A DNA stretch of 64,000 nt from Lachnospiraceae bacterium (GTDB taxonomy: Bacteria > Bacillota > Clostridia > Lachnospirales > Lachnospiraceae). Shown one piece after another: positions 16,796-27,841 of the stretch. Every line of letters starts with the position of its first letter. The stretch's first letter is position 1. The translations under genes and the position numbers were made by a program. The notes beneath the pieces were generated by a model, which searched no databases, had not been told where the DNA came from, and worked only from the letters and a program-made list of their open reading frames with translations. The stretch lies in the NCBI GenBank assembly GCA_022767285.1, contig JALENY010000011.1, positions 1 through 64,000 of the forward strand. Reading direction: 5' to 3'.

Positions 16796-17892
16796 TTATC
16801 GCTCATAAACAATATAATTGTTTGCCCTCAAAATTGAGACTGATTTTTTAGCAGCTGAATCTTCATAGAACTCAATGCGCAGAACTGCCTCCTCAAATTC
16901 GCGATTGTTTACGATACCGATATTTTTCAGGTTAATATTGTTGGCTGCCAGCAGAGTCGCAATCGCAGCGATGCCGCCTGCTTTATCTGCAATATCACAG
17001 TATATGGTATAAACCTTTTTGATCGGACCGGATGACAAATCAGGAAGAGAGTTGCGATAATCTCTGGATTCTGTAAACAGCCGGTTCAATTCTTTGCTGT
17101 TTCGATTATCGATTTCCACCCGGAACTGAATCAGGGAACGAATGTAAAAATCGAGAACTTTCGATATGTTTTTGGCGTTGGTCGTGCAGATCTGCTCCCA
17201 CATAACCGGTGAGGAGGATGCGATTCTGGTGATATCCTTGAAACCTCCTGCGGCAATGGTCTTCATGTGCTCTTCTTTGCCATCCAGACTATGTACCAGA
17301 TTGACCAGTGTGGAAGCAATCACATGGGGCAGGTGACTGATCGCTGCCGTAATATAATCGTGTTCTTCGTAGCTCAGGAGCATGGGAATTGCTCCCAGTG
17401 ACCGGACGAATTCCGTGTATTCGGATATCATGCCGATATTGACCTCGCCTGCCGGTGTAAGAATGTAATAAGCGTTTTCCAGCAAACGGTCATTGGAATT
17501 CTTAAAACCGGTCTTTTCAGAACCGGTCATGGGATGTCCTCCTATAAAACAATCTTCCATTCCCAGTTCTCTTACGGCTTCATGCATGGCCGTCTTAACA
17601 CTTCCCACATCTGTTATGATACAGTCTGGTTTTCGAATTTCTTTAATTTTTTTCAGATAAGATATATTATATTCCACCGGTGCGCATAAAAAGATATAGT
17701 CACAGGACGAAAATGACTGATCGACATCCGTGCAGATACCCTGTATGACACCTTCTTCAAATGCCATTTCTGTGGTACCTGGATTTGGGGTGTAGGCGAT
17801 AAGCCTGTAATCCGGATAAAATTTATGAATTGCTCTTGCGATGGATCCGCCGATCAGCCCGAGACCGACAAAACCGATACATAGTGTTTTTC

Positions 17893-17896
<4 letters not shown>
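16796..17896 (-). CDS. tyrA: Prephenate dehydrogenase with C-terminal ACT domain
   Basis: The 366-residue protein oxidises prephenate to 4-hydroxyphenylpyruvate for tyrosine synthesis. The nucleotide-binding motif is GFVGLGLIGGSIARA (residues 8-22). The conserved HPMTGSEKTGF near residue 123 and SHLPHVIAS near residue 192 contain catalytic and binding histidines. From about residue 295 the sequence (KVYTIYCDIADKAGGIAAI) is an ACT domain that should bind tyrosine for feedback inhibition. It overlaps the preceding aroF stop codon by 4 bases (ATGA), so the two are translationally coupled. Confidence 0.95.
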
Positions 17897-18909
<1,013 letters not shown>

Positions 18910-19093
18910 TAAAAAATCCCCTTTCTTATATCGAGCAATGATAAAGCAATCAAAAACCTGAGATCACATTTTACACCCAAAGGTAAGCCGACAGGTTCTG
19001 GAATTCAGAACTTTTGATTCTTTCATCGCGCATATAGTTGCTTAAAATCAGTAATATTGTAAGGGAACCGTCACAAAAAGTCAATAGTTTAAT

Positions 19094-19118
19094 GCTTTAA
19101 AGTGTAACACTTTAAAGC
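19094..19118. promoter_or_regulatory. Palindrome upstream of the EF-G-like gene (possible operator)
   Basis: GCTTTAAAGTG (19094-19104) and CACTTTAAAGC (19108-19118) form an 11-base dyad around TAA, about 40 bases before the -35 box. Except for this and the promoter, the 308 bases between aroF and the GTPase gene (18910-19217) show nothing that I recognise. Confidence 0.5.
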
Positions 19119-19155
19119 GGGGAATGAAAAAGATTATGAAAGATTCACAATTAAC

Positions 19156-19184
19156 TTGAAAATAGGTACACTTTTTAGTAAAAT
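19156..19184 (+). promoter_or_regulatory. Promoter of the EF-G-like gene
   Basis: -35 TTGAAA (19156-19161), 17-base spacer, -10 TAAAAT (19179-19184). GGGAGG follows before the ATG at 19218. Confidence 0.7.
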
Positions 19185-19217
19185 GTAACCATACTAATTT
19201 TTTGGGAGGAATCTAAT

Positions 19218-21308
19218 ATGGACGTTTTTACAACTGACCGAATTCGTAACGTGGTATTGTTAGGACATGGAGGAGCCGGTAAGACTTCTGTAGCAGAGGC
19301 TATGGCATATCTTTCCGGTATTACCAGCAGACTTGGAAATGTCGCAGATGGCAATACCATCAGTGATTATGATAAAGAGGAACAGAAACGTAAATTTTCA
19401 ATTTCTACTTCTGTCATTCCAATTGTCTGGAACAAAGTGAAAGTAAACATCCTGGATACACCGGGTTACTTTGACTTTGTAGGTGAAGCTCAGGAAGCTG
19501 TCGGTGCGGCTGATGCTGCAATCATCGTTGTGTCCGGCAAGGACGGCGTTCAGGTTGGTACACAAAAAGCCTGGGATCTTTGCGAACAGTATAATCTGCC
19601 GCGTATGATTTTTGTTACCGGTATGGATAATGATGATGTCAGCTACCGTGAAGTTGTGGAAAAACTGACTGAACTTTACGGAAAGCGCATTGCTCCGATT
19701 CATCTGCCGATTCGTGAGGACAGAAAATTTGTGGGATATGTAAACGTTGTGAAAAAAGCCGGACGTAAATATGTGGACCGCGGCGGCAAGACGGAATGCC
19801 CGATTCCGGATTATTCTGAAGAATATCTGGAAAAATACAGAGAGACTCTGCTGGAGTCTGTGGCTGAAACCAGTGAAGAATTTATGGATCGCTATTTTGC
19901 CGGAGAGGAATTCTCTGTAGCGGAGATTATGGCAGCTCTGACCACCAATGTTTGTGATGGAAGCATTGTACCGGTATCCATGGGTGCACCTACAAAACTG
20001 TACGGCGTTTCCAACCTTCTGGACGATATTTGTCAGTATTTCCCGAATCCGAGTCAGAGAGCATGCAACGGTATTGTTCAGAGAACAAATGAACTGTTTG
20101 AGGCAAATTATGATTTCTCTAAAGCAAAATCTGCCTATGTATATAAAACCATCGTTGATCCGTTTATCGGTAAATATTCTCTTATCAAAGTTTGCTCCGG
20201 TACGATCAAATCGAATGATACTCTTTACAATGTAGGACGTGATCAGGAAGAACGTATCAGCAAGCTTTATGTGATGGAAGGAAATAAACCGATTGAGGTT
20301 CCGGAACTGATGGCAGGTGATCTTGGCGCCATTGGAAAACTGAATACGGTAAAAACTGGCGATACACTTGCTACGAAAGCACTCCCGGTTGTCTACCCGA
20401 AGACAGTGGTTTCTACACCGTATACATACAAACGATACAAAGCAGTGAACAAAGGTGATGAAGATAAAATTTCTCAGGCGTTGACAAAAATGATGGTAGA
20501 AGATCTGACTCTTCGTATCGAAAATGATACACCGAATCGTCAGACTCTGATCTACGGTATGGGCGAGCAGCACCTTGAAGTTGTTCTGAGCAAGCTGAAA
20601 GATCGCTATAAGATCGATGTTGAACTTTCCAAGCCGAAGGTTGCATTCCGTGAGACCATACGCAAGAAATCGGATGTTGAAGGAAAATATAAGAAACAGT
20701 CCGGCGGACACGGACAGTACGGCCATGTTAAGATGAGATTCGAGCCGTCCGGAAATCAGGACGAGGCATTTGAGTTTGAACAGGTTGTCGTTGGCGGAGC
20801 TGTTCCGAAGAACTTCTTCCCGGCGGTAGAAAAAGGACTTGCAGATTCTGTTCTTGCAGGACCTCTGGCTGCATACCCGGTTGTTGGTGTAAAAGCGACT
20901 CTGTACGATGGATCTTATCATACGGTTGACTCTTCCGAGCTTGCATTTAAGCAGGCTACCAGAATGGCATTCAAGAAAGGCTTTATGGATGCTTCACCGG
21001 TTCTTCTTGAGCCGATCGTGACAGTAAAAGTTACAGTGCCGGATAAGTATACCGGAGATGTTATGGGTGACCTGAATAAGCGCCGCGGCCGTGTCCTTGG
21101 TATGAATCCGGATCACAAGGGAAATACTATTGTTGAGGCGGAAGTACCGCAGCTTGAGCTTTATGGTTATTCAACCGTTCTCCGTTCCATGACTGGAGGA
21201 AGCGGTGACTTTGAATTCCATTTCACACGCTATGAGCAGGCTCCGGCTGATATCCAGGCAAAACAGATTCAGGAGAGAGCAAGCCAGTTAACTTCTGACG
21301 AGGAATAA
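19218..21308 (+). CDS. Elongation factor G-like translational GTPase (FusA2 type)
   Basis: The 696-residue protein has the full EF-G domain set. The G domain holds GHGGAGKTS (P-loop, residues 16-24) and DTPGYFDFV (G3, near residue 80). Domain II follows, and domains III-V run from about 400, with SGGHGQYGHV near residue 495 and a C-terminal VLGMNPDHKGNTIVEAEVP. The G4 motif, NKMD in ordinary EF-G, is TGMD here (near residue 135), as in the divergent EF-G-like paralogues of Clostridia. No str operon (rpsL, rpsG, tuf) is adjacent, so this is a paralogue and not the housekeeping gene. Its role, possibly ribosome recycling or stress translocation, is unproven. Confidence 0.85.
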   Translation: MDVFTTDRIRNVVLLGHGGAGKTSVAEAMAYLSGITSRLGNVADGNTISDYDKEEQKRKFSISTSVIPIVWNKVKVNILDTPGYFDFVGEAQEAVGAADAAIIVVSGKDGVQVGTQKAWDLCEQYNLPRMIFVTGMDNDDVSYREVVEKLTELYGKRIAPIHLPIREDRKFVGYVNVVKKAGRKYVDRGGKTECPIPDYSEEYLEKYRETLLESVAETSEEFMDRYFAGEEFSVAEIMAALTTNVCDGSIVPVSMGAPTKLYGVSNLLDDICQYFPNPSQRACNGIVQRTNELFEANYDFSKAKSAYVYKTIVDPFIGKYSLIKVCSGTIKSNDTLYNVGRDQEERISKLYVMEGNKPIEVPELMAGDLGAIGKLNTVKTGDTLATKALPVVYPKTVVSTPYTYKRYKAVNKGDEDKISQALTKMMVEDLTLRIENDTPNRQTLIYGMGEQHLEVVLSKLKDRYKIDVELSKPKVAFRETIRKKSDVEGKYKKQSGGHGQYGHVKMRFEPSGNQDEAFEFEQVVVGGAVPKNFFPAVEKGLADSVLAGPLAAYPVVGVKATLYDGSYHTVDSSELAFKQATRMAFKKGFMDASPVLLEPIVTVKVTVPDKYTGDVMGDLNKRRGRVLGMNPDHKGNTIVEAEVPQLELYGYSTVLRSMTGGSGDFEFHFTRYEQAPADIQAKQIQERASQLTSDEE

Positions 21309-21445
21309 CGTGCATATGAGGGGTGGATGCATCTTTTACGGATGCTCTGCCCCATTTTCTGTCAGTTCGCATTGAAAAATAAATAGAACGTGAAAAAGGA
21401 AAACATGCGGAAGAAAAAATATTTAAAATCGAGGAGGAGTTGTGA

Positions 21446-23050
21446 ATGAAAAGACCTGGCAAAAAGGGATTTTTTGTGATATCTGTCATATTATTACTGT
21501 TAGCTGCGGCAGTTTACTATTATGTGACGATACCGGCAATAAATATACATGCAAGTGGTTTCTGGATGTTTTTGATCACACTGCTGGCACTTGCATTGGT
21601 ACTTTACGGAGTGCGGAAAAAGATTCGTGACAGAGCAGAATTAAGAGAAAATAAAGTGCTAAAAATCGGTACTTATGTCATTCTGGGTGTCGTTGCGGTG
21701 TATATTATCGGTTCTGTATTGTCCTCGCCGATTGTCAATGCAAAAAAATACCGTGAGCTGATCACGGTGGAAAAAAGAGAGTTTTCTGAAGATATCAAGC
21801 AGGTAGACTACAGCCAGATTCCTCTTCTGGACAAGGATTCAGCAGAGCTTTTAGGCAATCGTAAGATGGGAAGTATGGTGGATATGGTATCTCAGTTTGA
21901 GGTGAGTTCTCTTTATTCTCAGATTAATTACCAGGGGAAACCTGTTCGTGTAACACCTCTTGTATATGCCAGTCCCATTAAATGGCTGACAAATCAGAGC
22001 GATGGTATACCTGCTTATATCAAGATCGATATGGCTACACAGGATACGGAATTAGTAAAACTGGAGACCGGAATCCGATATTCGGAATCAGAGTATTTTA
22101 ACCGGAATATCTACCGCCATCTGCGATTTCGTTATCCCACTTACATTTTTGATCAGCTGAGTTTTGAAATCAGTGATGACGGGGTGCCTTACTGGATCTG
22201 TCCTGTTCGGGATTATACCATCGGATTATTTGGCGGTGTGACCATCGGAAGAGTGGTGCTCTGCAATGCCATTACCGGCGAGACAGAGAATTATGCCATC
22301 GAGGACTGCCCTCAATGGGTAGACCGGGCGTATCCGGCGGATCTTTTGATCCAACAGTATGATTATTATGGAGAACTGATCAACGGATTTTTCAACAGTG
22401 TTTTGGGGCAGAAAGGATGCCTTCAGACCACGGAAGGATACAATTACATTGCAATGGATGATGATGTCTGGGTTTATACCGGTATTACATCGGTGAGTGC
22501 CGATGAGTCCAATGTTGGTTTTGTACTGATGAATCAGAGAACTCATGAGGTACGTTACTATGAGATCAGCGGGGCGAAAGAGTATTCGGCTATGGATTCG
22601 GCTGAAGGTCAGGTACAGAATCTGGGCTATGTGGCAACATTCCCGTTGCTGATCAATATTTCGGATGAACCTACGTATTTTATGGCGCTGAAAGACAATG
22701 CGGGATTGGTGAAAAAATATGCCATGGTAAATATTCAGAAGTATCAGAATGTTGCCATCGGAGATACCGTTGCACAGTGTGAAAAACAGTATATCACCAT
22801 GTTGGGAAAAACCGGAATTTCTGAGGCTGATGCCAGCGCATCTGAGAAAGTATCCGGAAAGATAACGAGAATCGCCCAGTCCGTCATTGAAGGAAATTCC
22901 CATTTCTATCTGACTGTGGAAGGGTGCGATGCAATCTTTGATGTTCCGGTAACAGAATATATCGAGATTATTAAATATGATGTCGGGGACAGAATCACCA
23001 TCGAGTATATACCGGGTGAGACAACCGCAACGGTTCTTGATATAAAATAA
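21446..23050 (+). CDS. Membrane protein of unknown function
   Basis: I do not recognise this 534-residue protein. Three hydrophobic segments (about residues 8-28, 38-58 and 72-92) are followed by a large soluble portion (from about 95), which should lie on one side of the membrane. That portion contains mixed beta-type sequence: paired aromatic runs such as RFRYPTYIF near residue 230, and a VPYWICPVRDYT segment near 248 that is reminiscent of ligand- or lipid-exposed beta domains. The last 60 residues (KVSGKITRIAQSVIEGN, then GDRITIEYIPGET) look like an OB-fold-like nucleic acid or ligand module. GAGGAGG precedes the start. It is 137 bases after the EF-G-like gene and ends at a convergent terminator. 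Confidence 0.75.
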   Translation: MKRPGKKGFFVISVILLLLAAAVYYYVTIPAINIHASGFWMFLITLLALALVLYGVRKKIRDRAELRENKVLKIGTYVILGVVAVYIIGSVLSSPIVNAKKYRELITVEKREFSEDIKQVDYSQIPLLDKDSAELLGNRKMGSMVDMVSQFEVSSLYSQINYQGKPVRVTPLVYASPIKWLTNQSDGIPAYIKIDMATQDTELVKLETGIRYSESEYFNRNIYRHLRFRYPTYIFDQLSFEISDDGVPYWICPVRDYTIGLFGGVTIGRVVLCNAITGETENYAIEDCPQWVDRAYPADLLIQQYDYYGELINGFFNSVLGQKGCLQTTEGYNYIAMDDDVWVYTGITSVSADESNVGFVLMNQRTHEVRYYEISGAKEYSAMDSAEGQVQNLGYVATFPLLINISDEPTYFMALKDNAGLVKKYAMVNIQKYQNVAIGDTVAQCEKQYITMLGKTGISEADASASEKVSGKITRIAQSVIEGNSHFYLTVEGCDAIFDVPVTEYIEIIKYDVGDRITIEYIPGETTATVLDIK

Positions 23051-23120
23051 TCTTGATGTTGAATGAACGTACAGAAAGTGATTTTTCCCTTTTATAATTG
23101 AACCGTTATATAGGAAAAGA

Positions 23121-23172
23121 GCCGTTTGGTTCTGACAGGTTTTTTACACTGCCAGACCAAACGGTCCTTTTT
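23121..23172. terminator. Bidirectional terminator
   Basis: GCCGTTTGGT at 23121-23130 and its extension to 23138 pair with CTGCCAGACCAAACGGTC (23149-23166), followed by CTTTTTG. It lies between convergent genes. Confidence 0.75.
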
Positions 23173-23185
23173 GTTCGTGATATGT

Positions 23186-24358
23186 TTATTTTCCCTGACA
23201 TTTCTCCAGAAGGTTGTTGATTTTGGTTGTTGTATTACGGACCTTTTCCACGGAAACATCGTGATTCAGTGTATCCATGATGCTGGCAAGATATTTAGTC
23301 ATATCAGCTGTTTCATAATAAGGCTTTTCAAGAAGCTCAGGTTTTTGGTAAGTCAGGTTCGTTGTGATTACCTTTGTAATATAACCTTTTTCATAGAAGT
23401 CATCAAACTTCGCAAAACCATCTGTGAAAAGCCCAAAGGTACAGCATACATATACACGGTTGGCTCCTTTGGCTTTGATCTGTTTTGCAACATCCAGCAT
23501 ACTTTCGCCTGAGGAAATCATATCGTCGATAATGATAACATCTTTTCCCTCGACGGAGTCGCCCAGAAATTCATGGGCCACAATGGGATTCTTGCCGTTG
23601 ACAACGGTAGAGTAGTCGCGGCGTTTATAGAACATTCCCACATCGACACCCAGGATATTTGCAAAGTATACAGCTCTTGCCATAGCGCCCTCATCCGGAC
23701 TGATGATCATCAGATGATTGTTGTCCAGCTTCAGATCCGGAACAGATTTCATCAATGCTTTTAAAAACTGGTAGGTCGGCATAAAATTATCCAGCCCGCG
23801 AAGGGGAATCGCATTCTGTACCCGGGGATCGTGTGCATCAAAGGTAATAATGTTGGATACACCCATAGCTGCCAACTCTTTTAGAGCCAGTGCACAGTCG
23901 AGGGATTCACGTCCGCTTCGCTTGTGCTGTCTGCTTTCATACAGGAACGGCATAATAACATTGATACGGTGTGCTTTTCCTGTGGCGGCAGAGATGATAC
24001 GCTTCAGATCCTGATAATGATTATCGGGAGACATGTGATTGATTCTTCCGCGTACTTTGTATGTAATGCTGTAATTCATTACATCTGCCATGATAAACAA
24101 ATCTGTTCCCCGAACAGACTCATGCATGATACCTTTTCCCTCGCCGGTTCCGAAACGGGGGCAGGAACATTCCAACAGATAGGAAGGTTCATAATATCCG
24201 GATAGAGAAAGACCGGCACTATGGTGTTCGCAGAGTTCTTTGCGGTATTGAACCAGATGTTGGTCGACCTGTTTTGCAAGATCCATGCATCCCTCCAGTG
24301 CGGCAATTTTTATTGGCGCAACCGGAATACTTTTTTCTAAAACGTCTAAATTAGCCAT
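23186..24358 (-). CDS. prs: Ribose-phosphate pyrophosphokinase (PRPP synthase), long form
   Basis: The enzyme makes PRPP from ribose 5-phosphate and ATP for purine, pyrimidine, His and Trp synthesis. The PRPP-binding loop is recognisable as VIIIDDMISSGESM near residue 275. The catalytic flexible-loop region FLYESRQHKRSGRESLD near residue 142 corresponds to the usual KARSREPI loop, and FDAHD lies near residue 171. At 390 residues it is clearly longer than the typical 310-320. The extra sequence is mainly N-terminal (about 60 residues) and in inserts, a form seen in Lachnospiraceae to my knowledge. The start is ATG 24358, five bases after GGAGG; the TTG at 24370 is not needed. Confidence 0.9.
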   Translation of the reverse strand: MANLDVLEKSIPVAPIKIAALEGCMDLAKQVDQHLVQYRKELCEHHSAGLSLSGYYEPSYLLECSCPRFGTGEGKGIMHESVRGTDLFIMADVMNYSITYKVRGRINHMSPDNHYQDLKRIISAATGKAHRINVIMPFLYESRQHKRSGRESLDCALALKELAAMGVSNIITFDAHDPRVQNAIPLRGLDNFMPTYQFLKALMKSVPDLKLDNNHLMIISPDEGAMARAVYFANILGVDVGMFYKRRDYSTVVNGKNPIVAHEFLGDSVEGKDVIIIDDMISSGESMLDVAKQIKAKGANRVYVCCTFGLFTDGFAKFDDFYEKGYITKVITTNLTYQKPELLEKPYYETADMTKYLASIMDTLNHDVSVEKVRNTTTKINNLLEKCQGK

Positions 24359-24476
24359 AGAAGCCTCCAATATTCAACTTTATTCTACTTATTTATATCA
24401 TCTGCAATTTTCACAGTCAAGGAGTTTACAAAAGAAAATAAAATTGTTATATTATAAAGATGAAAGGATGGATATT

Positions 24477-25883
24477 ATGAAAAAGTGCAGACATATTGTT
24501 GGAAGTGTCGTATCCGGCAGTATCGCCGAGGAGCTTGGAATTGAGCCTGGGGACGAAGTCCTGTCCGTAAATGATCAGCCCATAGAGGATGTTTTCGATT
24601 ACCATTATCTGATGAATGAAGAATATGTTGAGATGCTGATCCGGAAGAAAAACGGTGAGGAGTGGCTTCTGGAGATCGAGAAAGAGTATGAAGAGGATGC
24701 TGGAATCGAGTTTGAAAATCCGCTTATGGATGAGTATCGTTCCTGCAGCAATCACTGTGTATTCTGCTTTATTGACCAGATGCCGAAAGGAATGCGGGAC
24801 ACCCTGTATTTTAAAGACGATGATTCCAGGTTATCTTTTCTTCAGGGTAATTATGTTACTCTGACAAATATGAGTGACCATGATATTGATCGTATCATCC
24901 GGTATCACCTTTCTCCGATTAATATTTCGTTTCACACCACCAATCCCGAACTTCGGTGTAAAATGCTGAATAACCGTTTCGCAGGTATGATTTTCGACAA
25001 AGTGGAGCGGCTGTGTCAGGCCGGTATTGAGATGAACGGGCAGATTGTTCTCTGCAAGGGATTGAATGATAAAAAAGAGCTGGAACGGACGATCCTGGAT
25101 CTGAGCCGTTACATGCCCTGCCTGAAAAGTGTATCTGTGGTACCGGTGGGACTGACCAAGTTCCGGAAGGATCTGTATCCGCTGGAGGCTTTTCAAAAAG
25201 AGAATGCACAGGAGACACTGGAAATTATAGAAAAGTGGCAGAAACATTTTTATGAAGAGCATGGAACACATTTTATCCATGCGGGAGATGAATGGTACCT
25301 TCTTGCGGAAAAGGATGTTCCGGAAGCGGATTCTTATGACGGCTACCCACAGCTGGAAAACGGAGTCGGCATGGTGCGTCTTTTGGAGGAAGAAATAAAA
25401 GAAGGACTTGCACGGCGGGAAGGCGATCTGCGGTACCGCAGGGTTTCAATAGCCACAGGCCTTCTGGCTGAGCCGCATTTAAAAAATCATGCGGAGAGAA
25501 TACAGAAAAAATATCCGAATGTTCGGGTTTTGGTATATGGTATTCAAAATGACTTTTTCGGGCACAGCATTACCGTGTCCGGGCTGATTACCGGTACCGA
25601 TCTCAAAAAACAGTTAAAAGGCAGAGACCTGGGAGAGGAGCTTCTGCTGCCGATCAATATGCTGAGAGACGGAGAAACGGTATTTCTGGATGATGTGACC
25701 ATCCGTGAACTGGAACAATATCTGAATGTGAAAATCCGCGTTGTGGAACAGCCGGGTGAAGCCTTGCTTGAGGCTGTGCTCGGTGAGAAAGGCACGCGGA
25801 CGCAGAATAGGAGACAAATATATGAGCAAACCGATTGTTGCTATTGTGGGCAGACCGAATGTGGGGAAATCCACACTTTTTAA
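24477..25883 (+). CDS. DUF512 protein: PDZ domain plus radical SAM-type domain
   Basis: The 468-residue protein has an N-terminal PDZ-like domain (residues 1-65, [20 protein letters not shown]), then a radical SAM CX3CX2C cluster motif in [16 protein letters not shown] near residue 86, and a C-terminal DUF512 domain. The family is widespread in anaerobic Firmicutes; its reaction is unknown. The chosen ATG has AAAGGA 8 bases upstream. The C terminus overlaps der by 62 bases in another frame, so the last 20 residues, which carry a CCYC cluster, are encoded over the der P-loop region. It heads the DUF512-der-plsY-gpsA series often conserved in Clostridia. Confidence 0.88.
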   Translation: MKKCRHIVGSVVSGSIAEELGIEPGDEVLSVNDQPIEDVFDYHYLMNEEYVEMLIRKKNGEEWLLEIEKEYEEDAGIEFENPLMDEYRSCSNHCVFCFIDQMPKGMRDTLYFKDDDSRLSFLQGNYVTLTNMSDHDIDRIIRYHLSPINISFHTTNPELRCKMLNNRFAGMIFDKVERLCQAGIEMNGQIVLCKGLNDKKELERTILDLSRYMPCLKSVSVVPVGLTKFRKDLYPLEAFQKENAQETLEIIEKWQKHFYEEHGTHFIHAGDEWYLLAEKDVPEADSYDGYPQLENGVGMVRLLEEEIKEGLARREGDLRYRRVSIATGLLAEPHLKNHAERIQKKYPNVRVLVYGIQNDFFGHSITVSGLITGTDLKKQLKGRDLGEELLLPINMLRDGETVFLDDVTIRELEQYLNVKIRVVEQPGEALLEAVLGEKGTRTQNRRQIYEQTDCCYCGQTECGEIHTF

Positions 25884-27144
25884 TGTCCTGGCAGGGGAGA
25901 ACATTTCAATTGTGAAAGATACGCCGGGTGTGACCCGGGATCGTATTTACGCGGACGTAAGTTGGCTGAACCAGGATTTTACATTGATTGATACCGGCGG
26001 TATTGAGCCGGAGAGCAGCGATGTGATTCTCTCTCAGATGAGGGAGCAGGCACAGATTGCCATTGATACGGCAGATGTGATCATTTTCTTAGTCGATGTG
26101 CGTCAGGGTCTGGTGGATGCTGATGCCAAAGTGGCGGATATGCTTCGGCGAAGCGGGAAACCGGTAGTGCTTGTGGTGAATAAAGTGGATAACTTTGAAA
26201 AGTTTATGATGGACACTTACGAATTCTACAATCTCGGAATCGGGGATCCGCATCCCATATCCGCATCTGGAAAACTCGGCATAGGAGATATGCTGGAGGA
26301 CGTGACCAAGTATTTTGAAGAAACGGTAGAAGATGAGGAAAAAGAAGATGTTCCGCAGATCGCCATTGTGGGAAAACCGAATGTAGGAAAATCTTCTATT
26401 ATTAACCGTCTGTTGGGGGAGAACCGTGTGATTGTATCAAATGTTGCCGGTACTACCCGTGATGCCATTGATACAACCGTATTCTGGAATGATCGCGAAT
26501 ACAATTTTATTGATACGGCAGGTCTTCGCAAAAAAAATAAAATAAAAGAAGAACTGGAGCGATACAGCATCATCCGTACAGTTACTGCAGTGGAGCGTGC
26601 GGACGTGGTCGTTGTGGTAATCGATGCGGTGGAAGGAATAACAGAACAGGATGCGAAAATAGCAGGTATTGCCCACGAACGGGGGAAGGGTATCATTATC
26701 GCCGTCAATAAATGGGATGCCATTGAAAAGAATGACAAAACCATGTACAAGTATACGGCCCGTGTTCGGGAAATCCTTTCCTATATGCCGTATGCAGAGC
26801 TTCTGTTTATATCGGCTGAGACAGGGCAGCGTATAAACAAACTTTTTGAGACCATTGACATGGTTCTGGAAAATCAGACCCTCCGCATCCAGACCGGAGT
26901 TCTGAATGAAATTATGGCTGAGGCAGTTGCCCTGCAGCAGCCGCCTTCTGACAAGGGAAAACGGCTGAAACTGTTTTATATCACGCAGGTTGCAGTAAAA
27001 CCGCCGACTTTTGTGATTTTTGTCAATGACAAGCAGCTGATGCATTTTTCTTATACAAGATATCTGGAAAATAAGATCAGGGATGCCTTCGGTTTCCGTG
27101 GAACCTCGTTAAAATTCCTGATACGTGAACGAAAGGAAAAGTAA
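25822..27144 (+). CDS. der: Ribosome biogenesis GTPase Der (EngA)
   Basis: The 440-residue protein has the tandem GTPase domains that define Der, needed for maturation of the 50S subunit. Domain 1 shows [12 protein letters not shown] (residues 9-20), [13 protein letters not shown] and NKVD. Domain 2 shows [13 protein letters not shown] near residue 184, [16 protein letters not shown] and NKWD. A C-terminal KH-like domain follows (from about 350). The ATG at 25822 has AGGAG before it and lies inside the end of the DUF512 gene. The open frame before it is a shadow. Confidence 0.97.
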   Translation: MSKPIVAIVGRPNVGKSTLFNVLAGENISIVKDTPGVTRDRIYADVSWLNQDFTLIDTGGIEPESSDVILSQMREQAQIAIDTADVIIFLVDVRQGLVDADAKVADMLRRSGKPVVLVVNKVDNFEKFMMDTYEFYNLGIGDPHPISASGKLGIGDMLEDVTKYFEETVEDEEKEDVPQIAIVGKPNVGKSSIINRLLGENRVIVSNVAGTTRDAIDTTVFWNDREYNFIDTAGLRKKNKIKEELERYSIIRTVTAVERADVVVVVIDAVEGITEQDAKIAGIAHERGKGIIIAVNKWDAIEKNDKTMYKYTARVREILSYMPYAELLFISAETGQRINKLFETIDMVLENQTLRIQTGVLNEIMAEAVALQQPPSDKGKRLKLFYITQVAVKPPTFVIFVNDKQLMHFSYTRYLENKIRDAFGFRGTSLKFLIRERKEK

Positions 27145-27145
27145 G

Positions 27146-27826
27146 ATGACGGAGCGAATTGTCAGTCTGCTGATCGGCTATGCTTTTGGGCTGTTTCAGA
27201 CCGGCTATCTATACGGAAAAATGAAGGGGATTGATATCCGCAATTACGGAAGCGGAAACGCCGGCACCACCAACGCACTGCGCACCCTGGGGAAAAAGGC
27301 AGGACTTATTACATTTCTGGGTGACTGCCTGAAATGTCTGCTTGCAGTTTTAGCTGCAAGGATCATTTTTGGCGCCGCACATCCGGAGCAGAGAATGGTC
27401 TATGGTATGTATGCCGCTGCCGGAGCCATTCTTGGACACAATTTTCCATTTTACCTGAAATTTAAGGGCGGAAAGGGAATTGCATGTACGGCAGGATTGA
27501 TCGCATCCTTTAACTGGGTGATGATCATTATTGGGCTTGTATGTTTTCTGACCCCGTTTCTGACTACACATTATGTATCGCTCGGCTCGCTTCTGGTTTA
27601 TATCGGATTTGTTGTCGGCATGGTCATTATGGGGCAGACCGGCTATCTGGGAATGGAGCAGATCTATTTGAACGAGATGTATGTTATTGCGGTGCTTCTT
27701 GCAGTTATGGCATTTTGGAGACACAGACAGAACATCGTTCGCCTGATTCATGGCAGCGAGCGAAAAACATATCTGAGCAAAAAGAACAGAGCGGAAGAAA
27801 ACATACAAAATAATATATCCGCATAA
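27146..27826 (+). CDS. plsY: Glycerol-3-phosphate acyltransferase (acyl-phosphate type)
   Basis: A 226-residue membrane protein that acylates the 1-position of glycerol 3-phosphate from acyl phosphate, the first step of phospholipid synthesis. The conserved IRNYGSGNAGTTNALR (near residues 31-46) and GHNFPFYLKFKGGKGIA (near residues 100-116) are the glycerol-phosphate and acyl-phosphate motifs. About five membrane segments are visible. It starts 1 base after the der stop codon and is followed by gpsA, which supplies its substrate. Confidence 0.95.
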   Translation: MTERIVSLLIGYAFGLFQTGYLYGKMKGIDIRNYGSGNAGTTNALRTLGKKAGLITFLGDCLKCLLAVLAARIIFGAAHPEQRMVYGMYAAAGAILGHNFPFYLKFKGGKGIACTAGLIASFNWVMIIIGLVCFLTPFLTTHYVSLGSLLVYIGFVVGMVIMGQTGYLGMEQIYLNEMYVIAVLLAVMAFWRHRQNIVRLIHGSERKTYLSKKNRAEENIQNNISA

Positions 27827-27841
27827 CAGGAGGATGAAAAT

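Noticed and set aside
19398-20921. 507-codon open frame opposite the EF-G-like gene
   Set aside because: It is a shadow of the strongly conserved GTPase; the translation is Cys/Phe/Ile-rich without any recognised motif.
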